A stretch of 49,450 nt of DNA from Lactococcus garvieae. GTDB lineage: Bacteria > Bacillota > Bacilli > Lactobacillales > Streptococcaceae. Made by a program: the position numbers and the translations under genes. The stretch spans positions 1 to 49,450 of the forward strand of contig NZ_WIVG01000014.1 of the NCBI RefSeq assembly GCF_016758115.1, given 5' to 3'. Below the pieces are notes generated by a model. It ran no database searches. It was not told the origin of the DNA and saw nothing but the letters and a program-made list of their open reading frames with translations. Every line of letters starts with the position of its first letter. Position 1 is the first letter of the stretch. Positions 24,386 to 32,809 of the stretch are shown piece by piece.

Positions 24386-26152
24386 ATGGAAATGGAACAA
24401 AAGAGAAAGCTGGGCGTTCTTTTAGCCATATTATCGGTTTTGTTGTTGATCTCAGGAACTTTCGCATGGTTCTCCTTCACACAGCGGGCCATCAATGACC
24501 GCAGTGGCAATATCAACTTTGAAGAAGTCGGCCGCTTGCACGACTACTTTGACCGCACCTCAGGCAACAAGGACGTCTTCGCGGAGAACTTTGGCGATGC
24601 CCCTATCTTGGTGCGCGTTAAACTCCTCGAATACATGGAAATCAATGGCGAGTCCTTAGTCCAAGCCGACCCACAAGAAGTGGCAGAAGGCAACGCGGTT
24701 CAACCCATCAAGGAAGACACCGGGACATGGACCCCTTGGACACCGGAAGCCTCAGGCAACACAGTCGGCCAACGTGTCGGACCGGGTGCCGTCTTCAACG
24801 CCCGTGCTCGCTGGACTGTCGGTTGGAATCCCCGCGCAGCGACAGACGGCTCAGGTCAGCTGAATGCTCCTTACTTCATGCCGACCTTTAACCGTGCCCG
24901 CGACAACCACAAGACAGCTGCTGCAGGCGACGGACGTGACTGGACCCAGTCGGGTGAAGAAGCCGATACTTCAGCCAGTCCTGATGGGACCAATGCCGGA
25001 GCAGATGCCACAGGGGTCACTCATCCCGGGAATGGGACAGATGGCTACTGGACCAACGGAAGCACAGCCACCTCGCTCTTAGGGACACCGCCCGATACAG
25101 AAGACGGGCCACACACGGCTCGGCAAACCGTCATCCAAGACCAGCCAGTCATGTTACTCAGCCAGTGGAATGCCTTACCAGTCCAAGACCGTGTGGGGAA
25201 CTTCTGGGTGGTGGATCCTCAAACAGGTTGGGCTTACTGGGCCAATCTGCTCTTTCCAGAGGAAGCGACCTCTTTCCTCCTTGATCAGGCTAATTTTTCT
25301 ACGAGCGGGATTCGGGGAGATTATTATTACGGGATTAAGGCTGTTGCCAATATGGTCGCTAACACAGAGGGTGATGTGTCTGCCCTTTGGGAAGAAGCTC
25401 CAGAAAACCATAGCGACCTTGCCAAACAGTTAGTGGATGAAGTACGTAATGGCTTACCTATCCTTGGTGAGATGGAGCCGGGGCAGACATTCTCGATGCG
25501 TGGCACGCAATACCGCTATCTTGAGAACAAGGGGGATGGAAATCATTTGGTACAAACTGCAACATCTCAGTTTAATAGTGCATGGAATATAACTATAGAA
25601 GTAGATAGCTATAATAACTCAACTCTGGATAATAATATGAAGAATTGGTATAACAATTTACCCAGCGTTATACAACGTCAAGTACAACCTGTACAGCATG
25701 AGTTTGTAGGCACAGGAACTGATGGAGGGATGATTGATATAGCGAATTGGATGAGTGCAAGTGACGCTCCAAGTGCAGCCATACCAATCGTGGGAACACC
25801 TCGAGCCTTTATTCTAGACTTTGAACATCCGGCCTTTCCGGCTGCTTTGAAAAATGACTTTACGGCAGTTGACCCTAATGGGGAGAAGAAGGCCTTTGCT
25901 CTTTCCCTAGCAGAACTCAATCATCTTTCGGGTCCAGAAAAAGCTTTCCCAACAATGGCTTCACGTGGAGGTGGCGGATTTAGGCCGAGAACATTGTTTA
26001 ACAATAACCGATCATGGGCAGTTTTAGCCAGTGGGCATCTAGGATCATTTGCTATTTTAAATATAAATGTCGGTCTTGTTTCACAGGTAGCAGCAGCTCG
26101 TCCTAATCTCATCCTCCGCGACCAAGACGGTGCATGGACTTCAAGCATATAA
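24386..26152 (+). CDS. Exported protein with alternate (SipW/TasA-like) signal anchor; mosaic composition
   Basis: 588 residues from ATG 24386, which follows AGGTGG; the earlier in-frame start lacks a site. Lys/Arg residues precede a hydrophobic segment ending ISGTFAWFSFTQRAIND, the pattern of SipW-cognate exported proteins such as TasA and biofilm fibre proteins. The next part (NFEEVGRLHDYFDRTSGNKD ... ILVRVKLLEYMEI) supports that class. The remainder is Gly/Asn/Thr/Trp-rich without a known domain, and there is no LPXTG. The 5' half is GC-rich (34 of 60 bases at 24541-24600, 37 of 60 at 24901-24960) while the later part falls to 17 of 60 at 25561-25620. Horizontal origin plus internal recombination is likely. 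No sipW-like peptidase gene is in the window. Confidence 0.6.
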   Translation: MEMEQKRKLGVLLAILSVLLLISGTFAWFSFTQRAINDRSGNINFEEVGRLHDYFDRTSGNKDVFAENFGDAPILVRVKLLEYMEINGESLVQADPQEVAEGNAVQPIKEDTGTWTPWTPEASGNTVGQRVGPGAVFNARARWTVGWNPRAATDGSGQLNAPYFMPTFNRARDNHKTAAAGDGRDWTQSGEEADTSASPDGTNAGADATGVTHPGNGTDGYWTNGSTATSLLGTPPDTEDGPHTARQTVIQDQPVMLLSQWNALPVQDRVGNFWVVDPQTGWAYWANLLFPEEATSFLLDQANFSTSGIRGDYYYGIKAVANMVANTEGDVSALWEEAPENHSDLAKQLVDEVRNGLPILGEMEPGQTFSMRGTQYRYLENKGDGNHLVQTATSQFNSAWNITIEVDSYNNSTLDNNMKNWYNNLPSVIQRQVQPVQHEFVGTGTDGGMIDIANWMSASDAPSAAIPIVGTPRAFILDFEHPAFPAALKNDFTAVDPNGEKKAFALSLAELNHLSGPEKAFPTMASRGGGGFRPRTLFNNNRSWAVLASGHLGSFAILNINVGLVSQVAAARPNLILRDQDGAWTSSI

Positions 26153-26313
26153 GCACTAATCAGCAAGTGATTTATCAAAAATACCAAGAGAAAATACAAA
26201 ATGCCTGTCTTTTAGAAAATTTTAAGTTTTAATTGAGTGGACTTTAAGAGTGATGGCGTATAATTTTCTTGTGATGTATCAAGCATAACTTAATCAGAAT
26301 ACATGAGTGATAG

Positions 26314-26340
26314 AAAAGGAGCGAAAGCTCTTTTCGTTTT
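26314..26340 (+). terminator. Probable terminator after the exported protein
   Basis: AAAAGGAGC (26314-26322) and GCTCTTTT (26327-26334) close a GAAA tetraloop with one unpaired G, followed by CGTTTT. The preceding 26153-26313 shows no gene. Confidence 0.5.
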
Positions 26341-26387
26341 AGCTGAGAGTTTAAGAGGAAAAAGGAAGAAAAATAGAGACCTTAAAA

Positions 26388-26416
26388 CTGATAAATTTTG
26401 CAGTCTTTGTTATAAT
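26388..26416 (+). promoter_or_regulatory. relP operon promoter
   Basis: CTGATA (26388-26393), 17 bp, then TATAAT (26411-26416). It lies 38 nt before the chosen relP start, which excludes the in-frame ATG at 26419. Confidence 0.55.
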
Positions 26417-26454
26417 GAGTGTATGTGAAAACTCTTTCAAGAATGGAATGGGAC

Positions 26455-27108
26455 ATGAATAAAGAAATAATGAATACTCGTTTTGAAGTAGAAGAATTTG
26501 AAAAACTTAAACAAAATCTGGTCAAATACGAATGCGCCTTAGCGGTCATAATGACCGAATTTTCTAATCTCAATGCCTACTATAACGCTTATGAACCGGT
26601 TAATCCAATTGAGCATATCAAGAAGAGGATAAAATCCCCAGAAAGTATTGCGGGTAAGTTGAAGAAAAAGGGTTTGCCTGTGACAGCAGAAGCTGCTGAA
26701 CAATATTTATCCGATATAGCAGGTGTAAGGATTATTTGCGCTTATGCCAAAAATATCTACGAAATAGTGGATATTATCAAAAGTCAAGAAGGCTTTAAGG
26801 TTATCAGTGAAAAGGATTATTTGGAGCATCTGAAACCAAGTGGCTACCGCTCTTATCATATGATTTTGGAAGTTTATCTTGGTCCCCTTTTTGACAACCA
26901 AACTTGCCGCGTAGAGATACAACTTCGTACGTCAGCAATGGACTTTTGGGCGACATTGGAACACAAGGTTCGTTATAAGTATGGTGGGGAAATGCCAGAC
27001 CACCTTAGCAACGAGCTTCAAGTATGCGCAGAACAAATCCATGCGCTGGATAATCGGATGTATCTTATTCATGAATTAGTAGATATGATAAATGAGGAGG
27101 AGATTTAA
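26455..27108 (+). CDS. relP: Small alarmone synthetase ((p)ppGpp synthetase, RelP type)
   Basis: 217 residues. The synthetase-only RelA/SpoT fold is clear: IKKRIKSPESIAGKLKKKG (ATP-binding side), YLSDIAGVRIIC (catalytic region), KPSGYRSYHMILEV (GTP-binding Tyr), RVEIQLRTSAMDFWATLEHKVRYK. No hydrolase or regulatory domain is present. It makes (p)ppGpp from GTP/GDP and ATP. Directly coupled response-regulator and histidine-kinase genes follow, exactly the relPRS arrangement described in Streptococcus mutans, which favours RelP over RelQ. The stop shares one base with the next ATG. Confidence 0.88.
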   Translation: MNKEIMNTRFEVEEFEKLKQNLVKYECALAVIMTEFSNLNAYYNAYEPVNPIEHIKKRIKSPESIAGKLKKKGLPVTAEAAEQYLSDIAGVRIICAYAKNIYEIVDIIKSQEGFKVISEKDYLEHLKPSGYRSYHMILEVYLGPLFDNQTCRVEIQLRTSAMDFWATLEHKVRYKYGGEMPDHLSNELQVCAEQIHALDNRMYLIHELVDMINEEEI

Positions 27109-27503
27109 TGACTAAAAAAATATACATTGCGGATGATGATGATAATATTCGCTTAGCAATTAAAGCTTTTTTGGAAAAAGAAGAATTTGAAGTAGAAGAT
27201 TTTCCGACAGGAGATTTGCTATTGGAGCGCTTTAATCAACAACCAAGTGACTTTGTCATCTTGGATGTCATGATGCCTGGTTCAAACGGTTTTACAATCT
27301 TAAAAGCCCTTCGTGCCCAAAGTATAGTTCCGATTATTATGTTGACTGCACGTGACAGTGATTTAGACTATGCCACAGGACTGGACTTGGGAAGTGATGA
27401 TTACTTTACGAAACCTTTTAGTCCAATGGAGCTGGTCATGCGTGTCAAAGCAATTTTCCGCCGTATTGAGTTTGAAAAACAAAAAAATGAAGAAACAGAG
27501 TAA
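27108..27503 (+). CDS. Receiver-only response regulator (no DNA-binding domain)
   Basis: 131 residues. A complete receiver is visible: IADDDD acid pocket, phospho-Asp53 in VILDVMMPG, Thr80 in IIMLTARD and Lys102 in YFTKPFSP. The sequence ends just after helix 5 (MRVKAIFRRIEFEKQK), where OmpR-type regulators usually continue with about 100 residues of winged helix. The kinase gene starts 12 nt later, so no remnant of that domain remains. It overlaps relP by one base. It probably works by protein contact or as a phosphate sink rather than as a classical transcription factor. Confidence 0.85.
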   Translation: MTKKIYIADDDDNIRLAIKAFLEKEEFEVEDFPTGDLLLERFNQQPSDFVILDVMMPGSNGFTILKALRAQSIVPIIMLTARDSDLDYATGLDLGSDDYFTKPFSPMELVMRVKAIFRRIEFEKQKNEETE

Positions 27504-27515
27504 GGAGTAAATACG

Positions 27516-28904
27516 ATGAGGAGAAAACCACTCAGTATTAAAACGCGCTTGCTTCTTACAAATATTGGTTTTGTCTTCTTTGCTTTTCTCTGGATTATCT
27601 TAATTTTTAATGTCTTAATCAATAACTATATCAGTAATTCAGCCTCCAGTCAGTTAGCGCAAGTTAGAAGTTATCAAGCACAAGCCACTTCGCCCTCAGG
27701 CAGTATATCTATTAATCTAGAAGATGCGCCTCGTGGGAGTTTTAATACACATCCTGTTGCTTTTAATATTAATGAGAAGTATGAAGTTCAGGATTTAGAA
27801 AAAGTAGGCAACTTTGAGAAAGAAACAGCAAATCATATTGCTCATGCCTTGAAAAGCCAAAAAGTTTCACTTGATAATGTAAAAAATTACCGCCTTGATA
27901 TATCAGGAAGCACTTTTTACATCGAAGCGAGTCGTCAAGAATCTGGACTCTATCAAGTGTTGTATGTTGATATCACAGGGATTATTAATTTTACTAACTC
28001 GGTGAATCTATTTTTGGTTTCAGTTGCTCTAGCCGTCATCTTAATTTTAAGTTTGGCCGTAACTTTTGTAACACAAAGACTGATTAAACCATTGTCTATA
28101 TTAGCGCAATTTGCGACACGGATTGGGCAAGGAGATTTTACTGAATACAAGGGAAGCTTCCAAGACCGTGAACTAGCTACCTTAGCTCACAATATGAATG
28201 TGGCTGCAAGACAGCTCGATAATAATGATAAAAATCAAAAGCTTTTCTTTCAAAATGCTTCGCACGAGCTCCGTACACCTCTGATGGCGATTAAGAGCTA
28301 TGCAGAGGGGATTTCTTATGAAGTAATGGACCCCAAAAAGGCGAGCGAAACAATTCTTTATGAAACCGACCGTATGAGTGAGCTGGTTGAAGATCTTTTG
28401 ACTCTATCACGTCTTGATAGTCTAGGGGGGCAGCAAGAAATGGAGCGTCAAGATGTCCGAGCAATTATGCAGGATATTGTTAAAGAACAAGAAATCTTCG
28501 CAGAGCAAAGAGGCGTGAAGATAACAAGCGTCTTCGATAAAAAAGCAGTCATGCTAACCTGTAACTATAAGGCCTTACGTCGAGCAGTGAGTAATCTGGT
28601 TTCAAACGCAATGCGCTATGTGGAAACAGAACTTACGCTCACATGTGTAAATAAAGGGCGTGAAGTTCTCATTTCAGTTGCAAATGATGGAGCTGTCATT
28701 GATTCAGAAACCTTGCCACATATTTTTGAACGTTTTTACAAAGGTGCAGGAGGGGTTCATGGTATTGGTTTAGCCATTGTCAAGACCGTTGTTGAACAAC
28801 ACCAAGGTCAAATCGATGTTAAAAGTGAAAATAATCAGACCGTTTTCACGATGGTTTTTAGCAAAATTCCAGAAAAAATGCTTGAAAAGAAAGAGAAAAT
28901 TTGA
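27516..28904 (+). CDS. Sensor histidine kinase (RelS-like)
   Basis: 462 residues, ATG after AAGGAG. The first membrane span is at about residues 12-33, followed by an extracellular sensor of about 130 residues and a second span near 165-190. HAMP then precedes HisKA with FQNASHELRTPLMAIKSYAEG (phospho-His) and HATPase with NLVSNAMRYVE (N box), VANDGAVI and HGIGLAIVKTVVEQHQG. It belongs to the same operon as relP and the receiver-only regulator, linking an envelope signal to alarmone synthesis. The signal is unknown. Confidence 0.88.
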   Translation: MRRKPLSIKTRLLLTNIGFVFFAFLWIILIFNVLINNYISNSASSQLAQVRSYQAQATSPSGSISINLEDAPRGSFNTHPVAFNINEKYEVQDLEKVGNFEKETANHIAHALKSQKVSLDNVKNYRLDISGSTFYIEASRQESGLYQVLYVDITGIINFTNSVNLFLVSVALAVILILSLAVTFVTQRLIKPLSILAQFATRIGQGDFTEYKGSFQDRELATLAHNMNVAARQLDNNDKNQKLFFQNASHELRTPLMAIKSYAEGISYEVMDPKKASETILYETDRMSELVEDLLTLSRLDSLGGQQEMERQDVRAIMQDIVKEQEIFAEQRGVKITSVFDKKAVMLTCNYKALRRAVSNLVSNAMRYVETELTLTCVNKGREVLISVANDGAVIDSETLPHIFERFYKGAGGVHGIGLAIVKTVVEQHQGQIDVKSENNQTVFTMVFSKIPEKMLEKKEKI

Positions 28905-28991
28905 TAGAATATGACAAGTGCCGTTTTGGCATAAATAAAACTGTTTATCCGCTGGGCCAGTGGCTTTATTGATAAGCAAAAGGAGAAAAAA
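28882..28991 (+). promoter_or_regulatory. rplS promoter and structured leader
   Basis: TTGAAA (28882-28887), exactly 17 bp, and TAGAAT (28905-28910, extended by TG) lie across the end of the kinase gene. The leader of about 75 nt contains a strong hairpin (CCGCTGG / CCAGTGG, near 28950-28965) flanked by TTATC and GATAA arms that can extend it. The ribosome site AGGAG follows. Feedback by L19 is possible but not shown. Confidence 0.6.
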
Positions 28992-29342
28992 ATGTCTATT
29001 TCATTGATCGATTCTATCAATGCAGGTCAACTTCGTTCAGATATCCCTGAATTCCGTCCAGGAGACACTGTACGTGTTCACGCTAAGGTTGTCGAAGGAA
29101 CTCGCGAACGTATCCAAATGTTCGAGGGTGTCGTTATTGCACGTAAAGGTTCTGGTATCTCAGAAACTTACACTGTTCGTAAAATCTCAAACGGTGTGGG
29201 TGTAGAACGTATCTTCCCTCTTCACACTCCGCGTGTTGAAAAAATCGAAGTTATCCGTCACGGTCGTGTGCGTCGTGCTAAACTTTACTACTTGCGTGCA
29301 TTGCAAGGTAAAGCGGCTCGTATCCCAGAACGCCGTAAATAA
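28992..29342 (+). CDS. rplS: 50S ribosomal protein L19
   Basis: 116 residues. The L19 sequence is unmistakable: [56 protein letters not shown], and the basic tail [21 protein letters not shown]. It sits at the 30S-50S interface. It is monocistronic with its own promoter and terminator. Codon use is markedly biased (many CGT, GGT and AAA codons), as expected for a highly expressed gene. Confidence 0.97.
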   Translation: MSISLIDSINAGQLRSDIPEFRPGDTVRVHAKVVEGTRERIQMFEGVVIARKGSGISETYTVRKISNGVGVERIFPLHTPRVEKIEVIRHGRVRRAKLYYLRALQGKAARIPERRK

Positions 29343-29355
29343 TTTTGACTTGTCT

Positions 29356-29379
29356 AACCGCCCTGTTGAGCGGTTTTTC
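29356..29379 (+). terminator. rplS terminator
   Basis: AACCGC (29356-29361) and GCGGTT (29370-29375) form the stem, followed by TTTTT. Confidence 0.85.
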
Positions 29380-29498
29380 TTTTTGTTAAAATGACTTATA
29401 AAAGACAGTGAAATCTGGAAATTAAAAAAGGGAGCAGTTGGATTTGAACTGTTGAACTTTAAAATCTAAATATGACATAATCGAGACATCAAAACATC

Positions 29499-29524
29499 AA
29501 AAAAGGACTTGCGTCAACAAGTCC
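29499..29524 (-). terminator. Terminator of the holin-like toxin transcript
   Basis: On the minus strand GGACTTG pairs with CAAGTCC (29505-29511 and 29518-29524) over 6 nt and is followed by six T residues. It lies 60 nt beyond the toxin stop codon. Confidence 0.7.
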
Positions 29525-29566
29525 CATGTAGCCGTTTTAAGAACGGTAACCTAATATTCATGTTAA

Positions 29567-29607
29567 AATAACGTCAATACTGGCTAAATTTGGACGTTAT
29601 TTTTATT
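29567..29607 (+). terminator. Hairpin over the toxin 3' end, possible antitoxin RNA terminator
   Basis: AATAACGTC (29567-29575) pairs with GACGTTATT (29593-29601), followed by TTTATTG on the plus strand. It covers the toxin stop codon, so a plus-strand antisense RNA could end here, or the toxin mRNA could be folded by it. Confidence 0.4.
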
Positions 29608-29679
29608 GTTCCTATCATTGAGCATGAGTATAAATGTTGCAAGTGCAATCATTAATGACAATGCTTGATACACTGACAA
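29584..29679 (-). CDS. Putative holin-like toxin (type I toxin, Hol_Tox-like)
   Basis: 31 residues with start TTG at 29679 (AAAGG lies upstream) or GTG six bases later. The peptide MSVYQALSLMIALATFILML is a single membrane span with the family opening SVYQALSLMIA, then a polar Asn-rich tail NDRNNKNNVQI. Such peptides are made as holin-like toxins and are often silenced by an overlapping antisense RNA. It has its own terminator at 29499-29524. It is easily missed because it is short and lacks ATG. The rest of 29380-29913 has no other gene. Confidence 0.6.
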   Translation of the reverse strand: MSVYQALSLMIALATFILMLNDRNNKNNVQI

Positions 29680-29839
29680 ATTTATCGCCTTTATGTTTTG
29701 TGAGGTTAGCTCACACAAATATCATAAGCATCATCTCCAGTCGGCGCACCGTCCATTAAACGCCACAAAAATTATTCTGTCATAAAAACAAAATTTACTA
29801 GAGCAGTTCAGTTGACACTTACTTGTGATTAAAGCATTT

Positions 29840-29867
29840 TTGATTTAAAAAGGTTCTGTGATAGAAT
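29840..29867 (+). promoter_or_regulatory. Promoter of the malX-associated RpiR gene
   Basis: TTGATT (29840-29845), 16 bp, and TAGAAT (29862-29867) with TG one base before. The leader is about 40 nt. Confidence 0.55.
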
Positions 29868-29913
29868 AAAAGATAAATAAGCAGGCACCAAAAACGGATG
29901 AAGAGGAATAAAT

Positions 29914-30642
29914 ATGCTGAGTTTTCAGGAACGTATAAAGAATAAAGAAAATAGATTGACAGAGCTAGAAGAAGACTTAGCAAACTATATTCTGAAACAT
30001 AAGGAAGAAGTGAGTCAAACAAAAATTGTTAGCTTATCACAAAAATTCTATACCGTACCTAATACCATTACACGTTTCTGTAAAAAATTAGGCTATGATA
30101 ATTTTTCTGAGTTTAAAATAAATCTCAAGCAAGAGTTAGCAATTCCGGAAGTAACGAGCTCTCACAAGGAAATTCTTTTGAAAAACTTTGATCTCATTGA
30201 TAAAGAACGAGAGATGAAAGTCGTGCAGCTCATGCAGAAAGCTAAATTTGTCAACTTTTATGCCTTGGATCAGACAGGCCTTTTAACTAAAATGTATGTG
30301 AAAAGTCTCTTTGCTTTGGATAATAAGTTTCAATTTTTTGAATATCAGCAGGAGATGAAAAAGAAAATTCTGAGCTCATCCAGTGAGCTGTTCTTTTTTG
30401 TTTCCTTATCTGGCGAAACACCGTCAGTTTTAGAATTAGCGGCACTGGCTAAGGAGAACAAGCACAAAATTGTTAGCCTTACTAATCTAAAGGAGAACAG
30501 ATTAGTTCAACTCTCAGACATTTCGCTCTTTTGCTTAACGGAAGAAGAGGAGGTGAACGGTTATAATACAACTGATAAAACGCCTTTACTCTTGATTTTA
30601 CAGTCGCTTTATTATGCCTATCGTGGAATTTTACACATTTAA
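29914..30642 (+). CDS. RpiR-family (HTH + SIS) transcriptional regulator
   Basis: 242 residues, ATG after AGAGGA. The N-terminal HTH reads KIVSLSQKFYTVPNTITRFCKKLGYDNFSEFK. The SIS domain follows (FVNFYALDQTGLLTKMY ... LFFFVSLSGETPSVLELA). It is co-directional with the MalX-type PTS and malY about 100 bp downstream, so it is the likely regulator of those genes, taking the place MalI has in E. coli. Sensing of a phosphorylated alpha-glucoside is inference. Confidence 0.87.
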   Translation: MLSFQERIKNKENRLTELEEDLANYILKHKEEVSQTKIVSLSQKFYTVPNTITRFCKKLGYDNFSEFKINLKQELAIPEVTSSHKEILLKNFDLIDKEREMKVVQLMQKAKFVNFYALDQTGLLTKMYVKSLFALDNKFQFFEYQQEMKKKILSSSSELFFFVSLSGETPSVLELAALAKENKHKIVSLTNLKENRLVQLSDISLFCLTEEEEVNGYNTTDKTPLLLILQSLYYAYRGILHI

Positions 30643-30648
30643 AAATAT

Positions 30649-30675
30649 ACTTTTCGAAGGAAAAGTGTTTTTTTA
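30649..30675 (+). terminator. Weak terminator after the RpiR gene
   Basis: ACTTTTC (30649-30655) and GAAAAGT (30660-30666) close GAAG and are followed by seven T residues. The palindrome might instead be an operator for the PTS promoter that begins 10 bp later. Confidence 0.5.
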
Positions 30676-30684
30676 GTAGTTTTA

Positions 30685-30712
30685 TTGAAAGCGTTTTACA
30701 TTGTGGTAATAT
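30685..30712 (+). promoter_or_regulatory. malX promoter with cre site over the -35 box
   Basis: TTGAAA (30685-30690), 16 bp, TAATAT (30707-30712). TGAAAGCGTTTTAC (30686-30699) has the cre core AAAGCGTTTT and covers the -35 box, so CcpA binding would block the polymerase. Confidence 0.65.
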
Positions 30713-30747
30713 TTATTTATAACAAAAATAAAAAGGTAGGTTAAACA

Positions 30748-32799
30748 ATGAGTAACCAAAAGAATCTCTATGCTCCTTTTGATGGGGAAATCCTTAAACT
30801 AGAGCATGTTAAAGATCCGATTTTCTCTGAGAAAACGATGGGGGAGGGCTATGCAGTTGAGCCCACAGGAGAAACCATATATGCTCCTGTTTCTGGCAGA
30901 GTAAGAATGGTTCAAGGGCATGCTGCAGGATTTGATACAGCAGATGATTTGCAGGTATTGCTTCATATCGGTATTGATACAGTCAGCCTTGACAAATCAG
31001 TATTTGAATTTCACATTAAAGAAGGGGACAGTGTAAAAGCTGGACAAGCTATTGGACGCGTAAATTGGAAAGCTGTTGAAGAAGCTGGACTTAAAAAAAC
31101 AGCTATCGTAGTCATTACTAATACAGCTGAAAAACTGGAAAGACTCCAGATCAGTGAGTCAGGAAAGGTCAAAGGTGGAAGTCCGATTGGTGAAGCCATT
31201 GTAAAAGGAGTAGCCAAAGCAAAGACTTCCGAACCTCAGAAGAAAAAGAAAAAATTTGCCTTGGGAGGCTTCTTTCAGGAGTTAGGGAAAACTTTCATGC
31301 TTCCAGTTGCCCTTATGGCCTTTATGGGCTTACTCTTAGGTTTGGGAAGTTCATTTTCCAGCCAATCTACTATTGATGCTTTTCCATTCTTAGGCAACGA
31401 AGTACTCCAAGTTATTTTCCGTTTCTTTTCCGCAATTGGTGGGTTTGCTTTTAGTAATCTTCCAGTGATGTTTGCGATGGCAATTCCTTTAGGTTTGGCA
31501 AAGAAAGAAAAGGGAGTGGCTGCTTTTTCTGGGTTTGTAGGCTACATGGTGATGAACCTCTCGATTAATTTCTTTTTAACAGAACGTGGACAACTTGCGG
31601 ATGCAGAACTCATGCAAAAAGCAGGGCAAGGAATGGCCTTAGGTGTTCAAACTATCGAAATGGGAGTTCTTGGAGGTATCATTGCTGGTATTATTGTTTA
31701 CAATCTCCATAAGAAGTTCTACAATATCCAACTTTCAGATAGTTTTGCATTTTTCGGGGGATCAAGGTTTGTCCCGATTATTACAGCTCTAGTAATGGCG
31801 TTAGTTGGTTTGCTTATTCCTGTAATTTGGCCGCTCTTTGCTCTTCTTATCCAACAGGTGGGGAGCTTGATACAAGGTGCAGGTATCTTCGGACCTTTCC
31901 TTTTCTTCTCTGGCGAACGTTTGCTTTTACCTTTTGGCTTGCATCACATCTTGGTGGCTACTATTCGTTTCACTCAGGCTGGAGGTTCAGCACTCATTGA
32001 TGGACAAGAAGTGTATGGCGCTTTGAATATCTTCTATGCAGAGCTCTCTAATCGCCTACCTATCTCAGGTTCAGCAACTGCTTTCTTGTCACAAGGAAAG
32101 ATGCCAACCTTTATGTTCGGTCTTCCGGCCGCTGCCCTTGCGATGTATCGTACCGCTAAACCAGAAAATCGCGCAAAAATAAAAGGACTCTTAATTTCCG
32201 GTGTTATTGCAACATTTGTTACAGGTATTACAGAACCAATTGAATTCCTCTTCCTTTTCATCAGTCCATTCCTCTGGATTTTCCATGTTATCATGACAGG
32301 TCTTGGTGCATTGATTGTGAGTCTCTTAGGCGTGACAATCGGAAATACAGACGGTGGTGTTCTTGACTTCCTTATCTTCGGAGTGATGCAAGGCTCTTAT
32401 ACACAGTGGTTCTTGATTCCTCTTGTTGGTGCATTTTGGTTTGCAGCATACTACTTTACATTCAAAAAAGTTATTCTTTGGAAAAATTTGAAAACACCGG
32501 GACGTGAAGCAGTTATAGAGCCAGAGTATTCAGACAAAGAAATGGCTCACTCAGGAAATACCTCAGGTTATAATGCAGAAGCAATCTTAGCTGCTCTTGG
32601 TGGAAAAGAAAACATCGTCACTTTGGATAACTGTATTACACGTCTTCGTTTGATTTTGAATGACGGTAACATTGTTGAAGATGATAAGCTAAAAGATTTA
32701 GGTGCTCTAGGTGTCGTACATTTGGATGATACAAGTGTCCAAGTTATCATCGGGACAAAAGTAACAACTGTTCGAAATGATTTGGATAATTTGATTTAG
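30748..32799 (+). CDS. malX: PTS glucose/maltose-family permease, EIIA-EIIC-EIIB fusion (MalX type)
   Basis: 683 residues, ATG after AGGTAGG. The N-terminal EIIA (about 1-160; phospho-His in VLLHIGIDTV) joins by a Lys-rich linker to EIIC (about 180-585; FSGERLLLPFGLHHILVATI and GITEPIEFLFLFISP). EIIB follows (about 610-683; phospho-Cys in DNCITRLRL). The EIIC is closest to MalX/PtsG-type alpha-glucoside or glucose permeases. The front position of EIIA makes it self-sufficient from HPr. It is paired with malY. The substrate is likely maltose-like or glucose-like but not proven. Confidence 0.82.
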   Translation: MSNQKNLYAPFDGEILKLEHVKDPIFSEKTMGEGYAVEPTGETIYAPVSGRVRMVQGHAAGFDTADDLQVLLHIGIDTVSLDKSVFEFHIKEGDSVKAGQAIGRVNWKAVEEAGLKKTAIVVITNTAEKLERLQISESGKVKGGSPIGEAIVKGVAKAKTSEPQKKKKKFALGGFFQELGKTFMLPVALMAFMGLLLGLGSSFSSQSTIDAFPFLGNEVLQVIFRFFSAIGGFAFSNLPVMFAMAIPLGLAKKEKGVAAFSGFVGYMVMNLSINFFLTERGQLADAELMQKAGQGMALGVQTIEMGVLGGIIAGIIVYNLHKKFYNIQLSDSFAFFGGSRFVPIITALVMALVGLLIPVIWPLFALLIQQVGSLIQGAGIFGPFLFFSGERLLLPFGLHHILVATIRFTQAGGSALIDGQEVYGALNIFYAELSNRLPISGSATAFLSQGKMPTFMFGLPAAALAMYRTAKPENRAKIKGLLISGVIATFVTGITEPIEFLFLFISPFLWIFHVIMTGLGALIVSLLGVTIGNTDGGVLDFLIFGVMQGSYTQWFLIPLVGAFWFAAYYFTFKKVILWKNLKTPGREAVIEPEYSDKEMAHSGNTSGYNAEAILAALGGKENIVTLDNCITRLRLILNDGNIVEDDKLKDLGALGVVHLDDTSVQVIIGTKVTTVRNDLDNLI

Positions 32800-32809
32800 A
32801 AGGAGAAAG

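Noticed and set aside
29428-29470. tRNA-like T-arm (TTCAAATCC on the minus strand) suggesting a tRNA remnant or attachment site
   Set aside because: The pairing arms (CAGTT/AACTG) are shifted relative to a real T loop, and no other tRNA arms are present.
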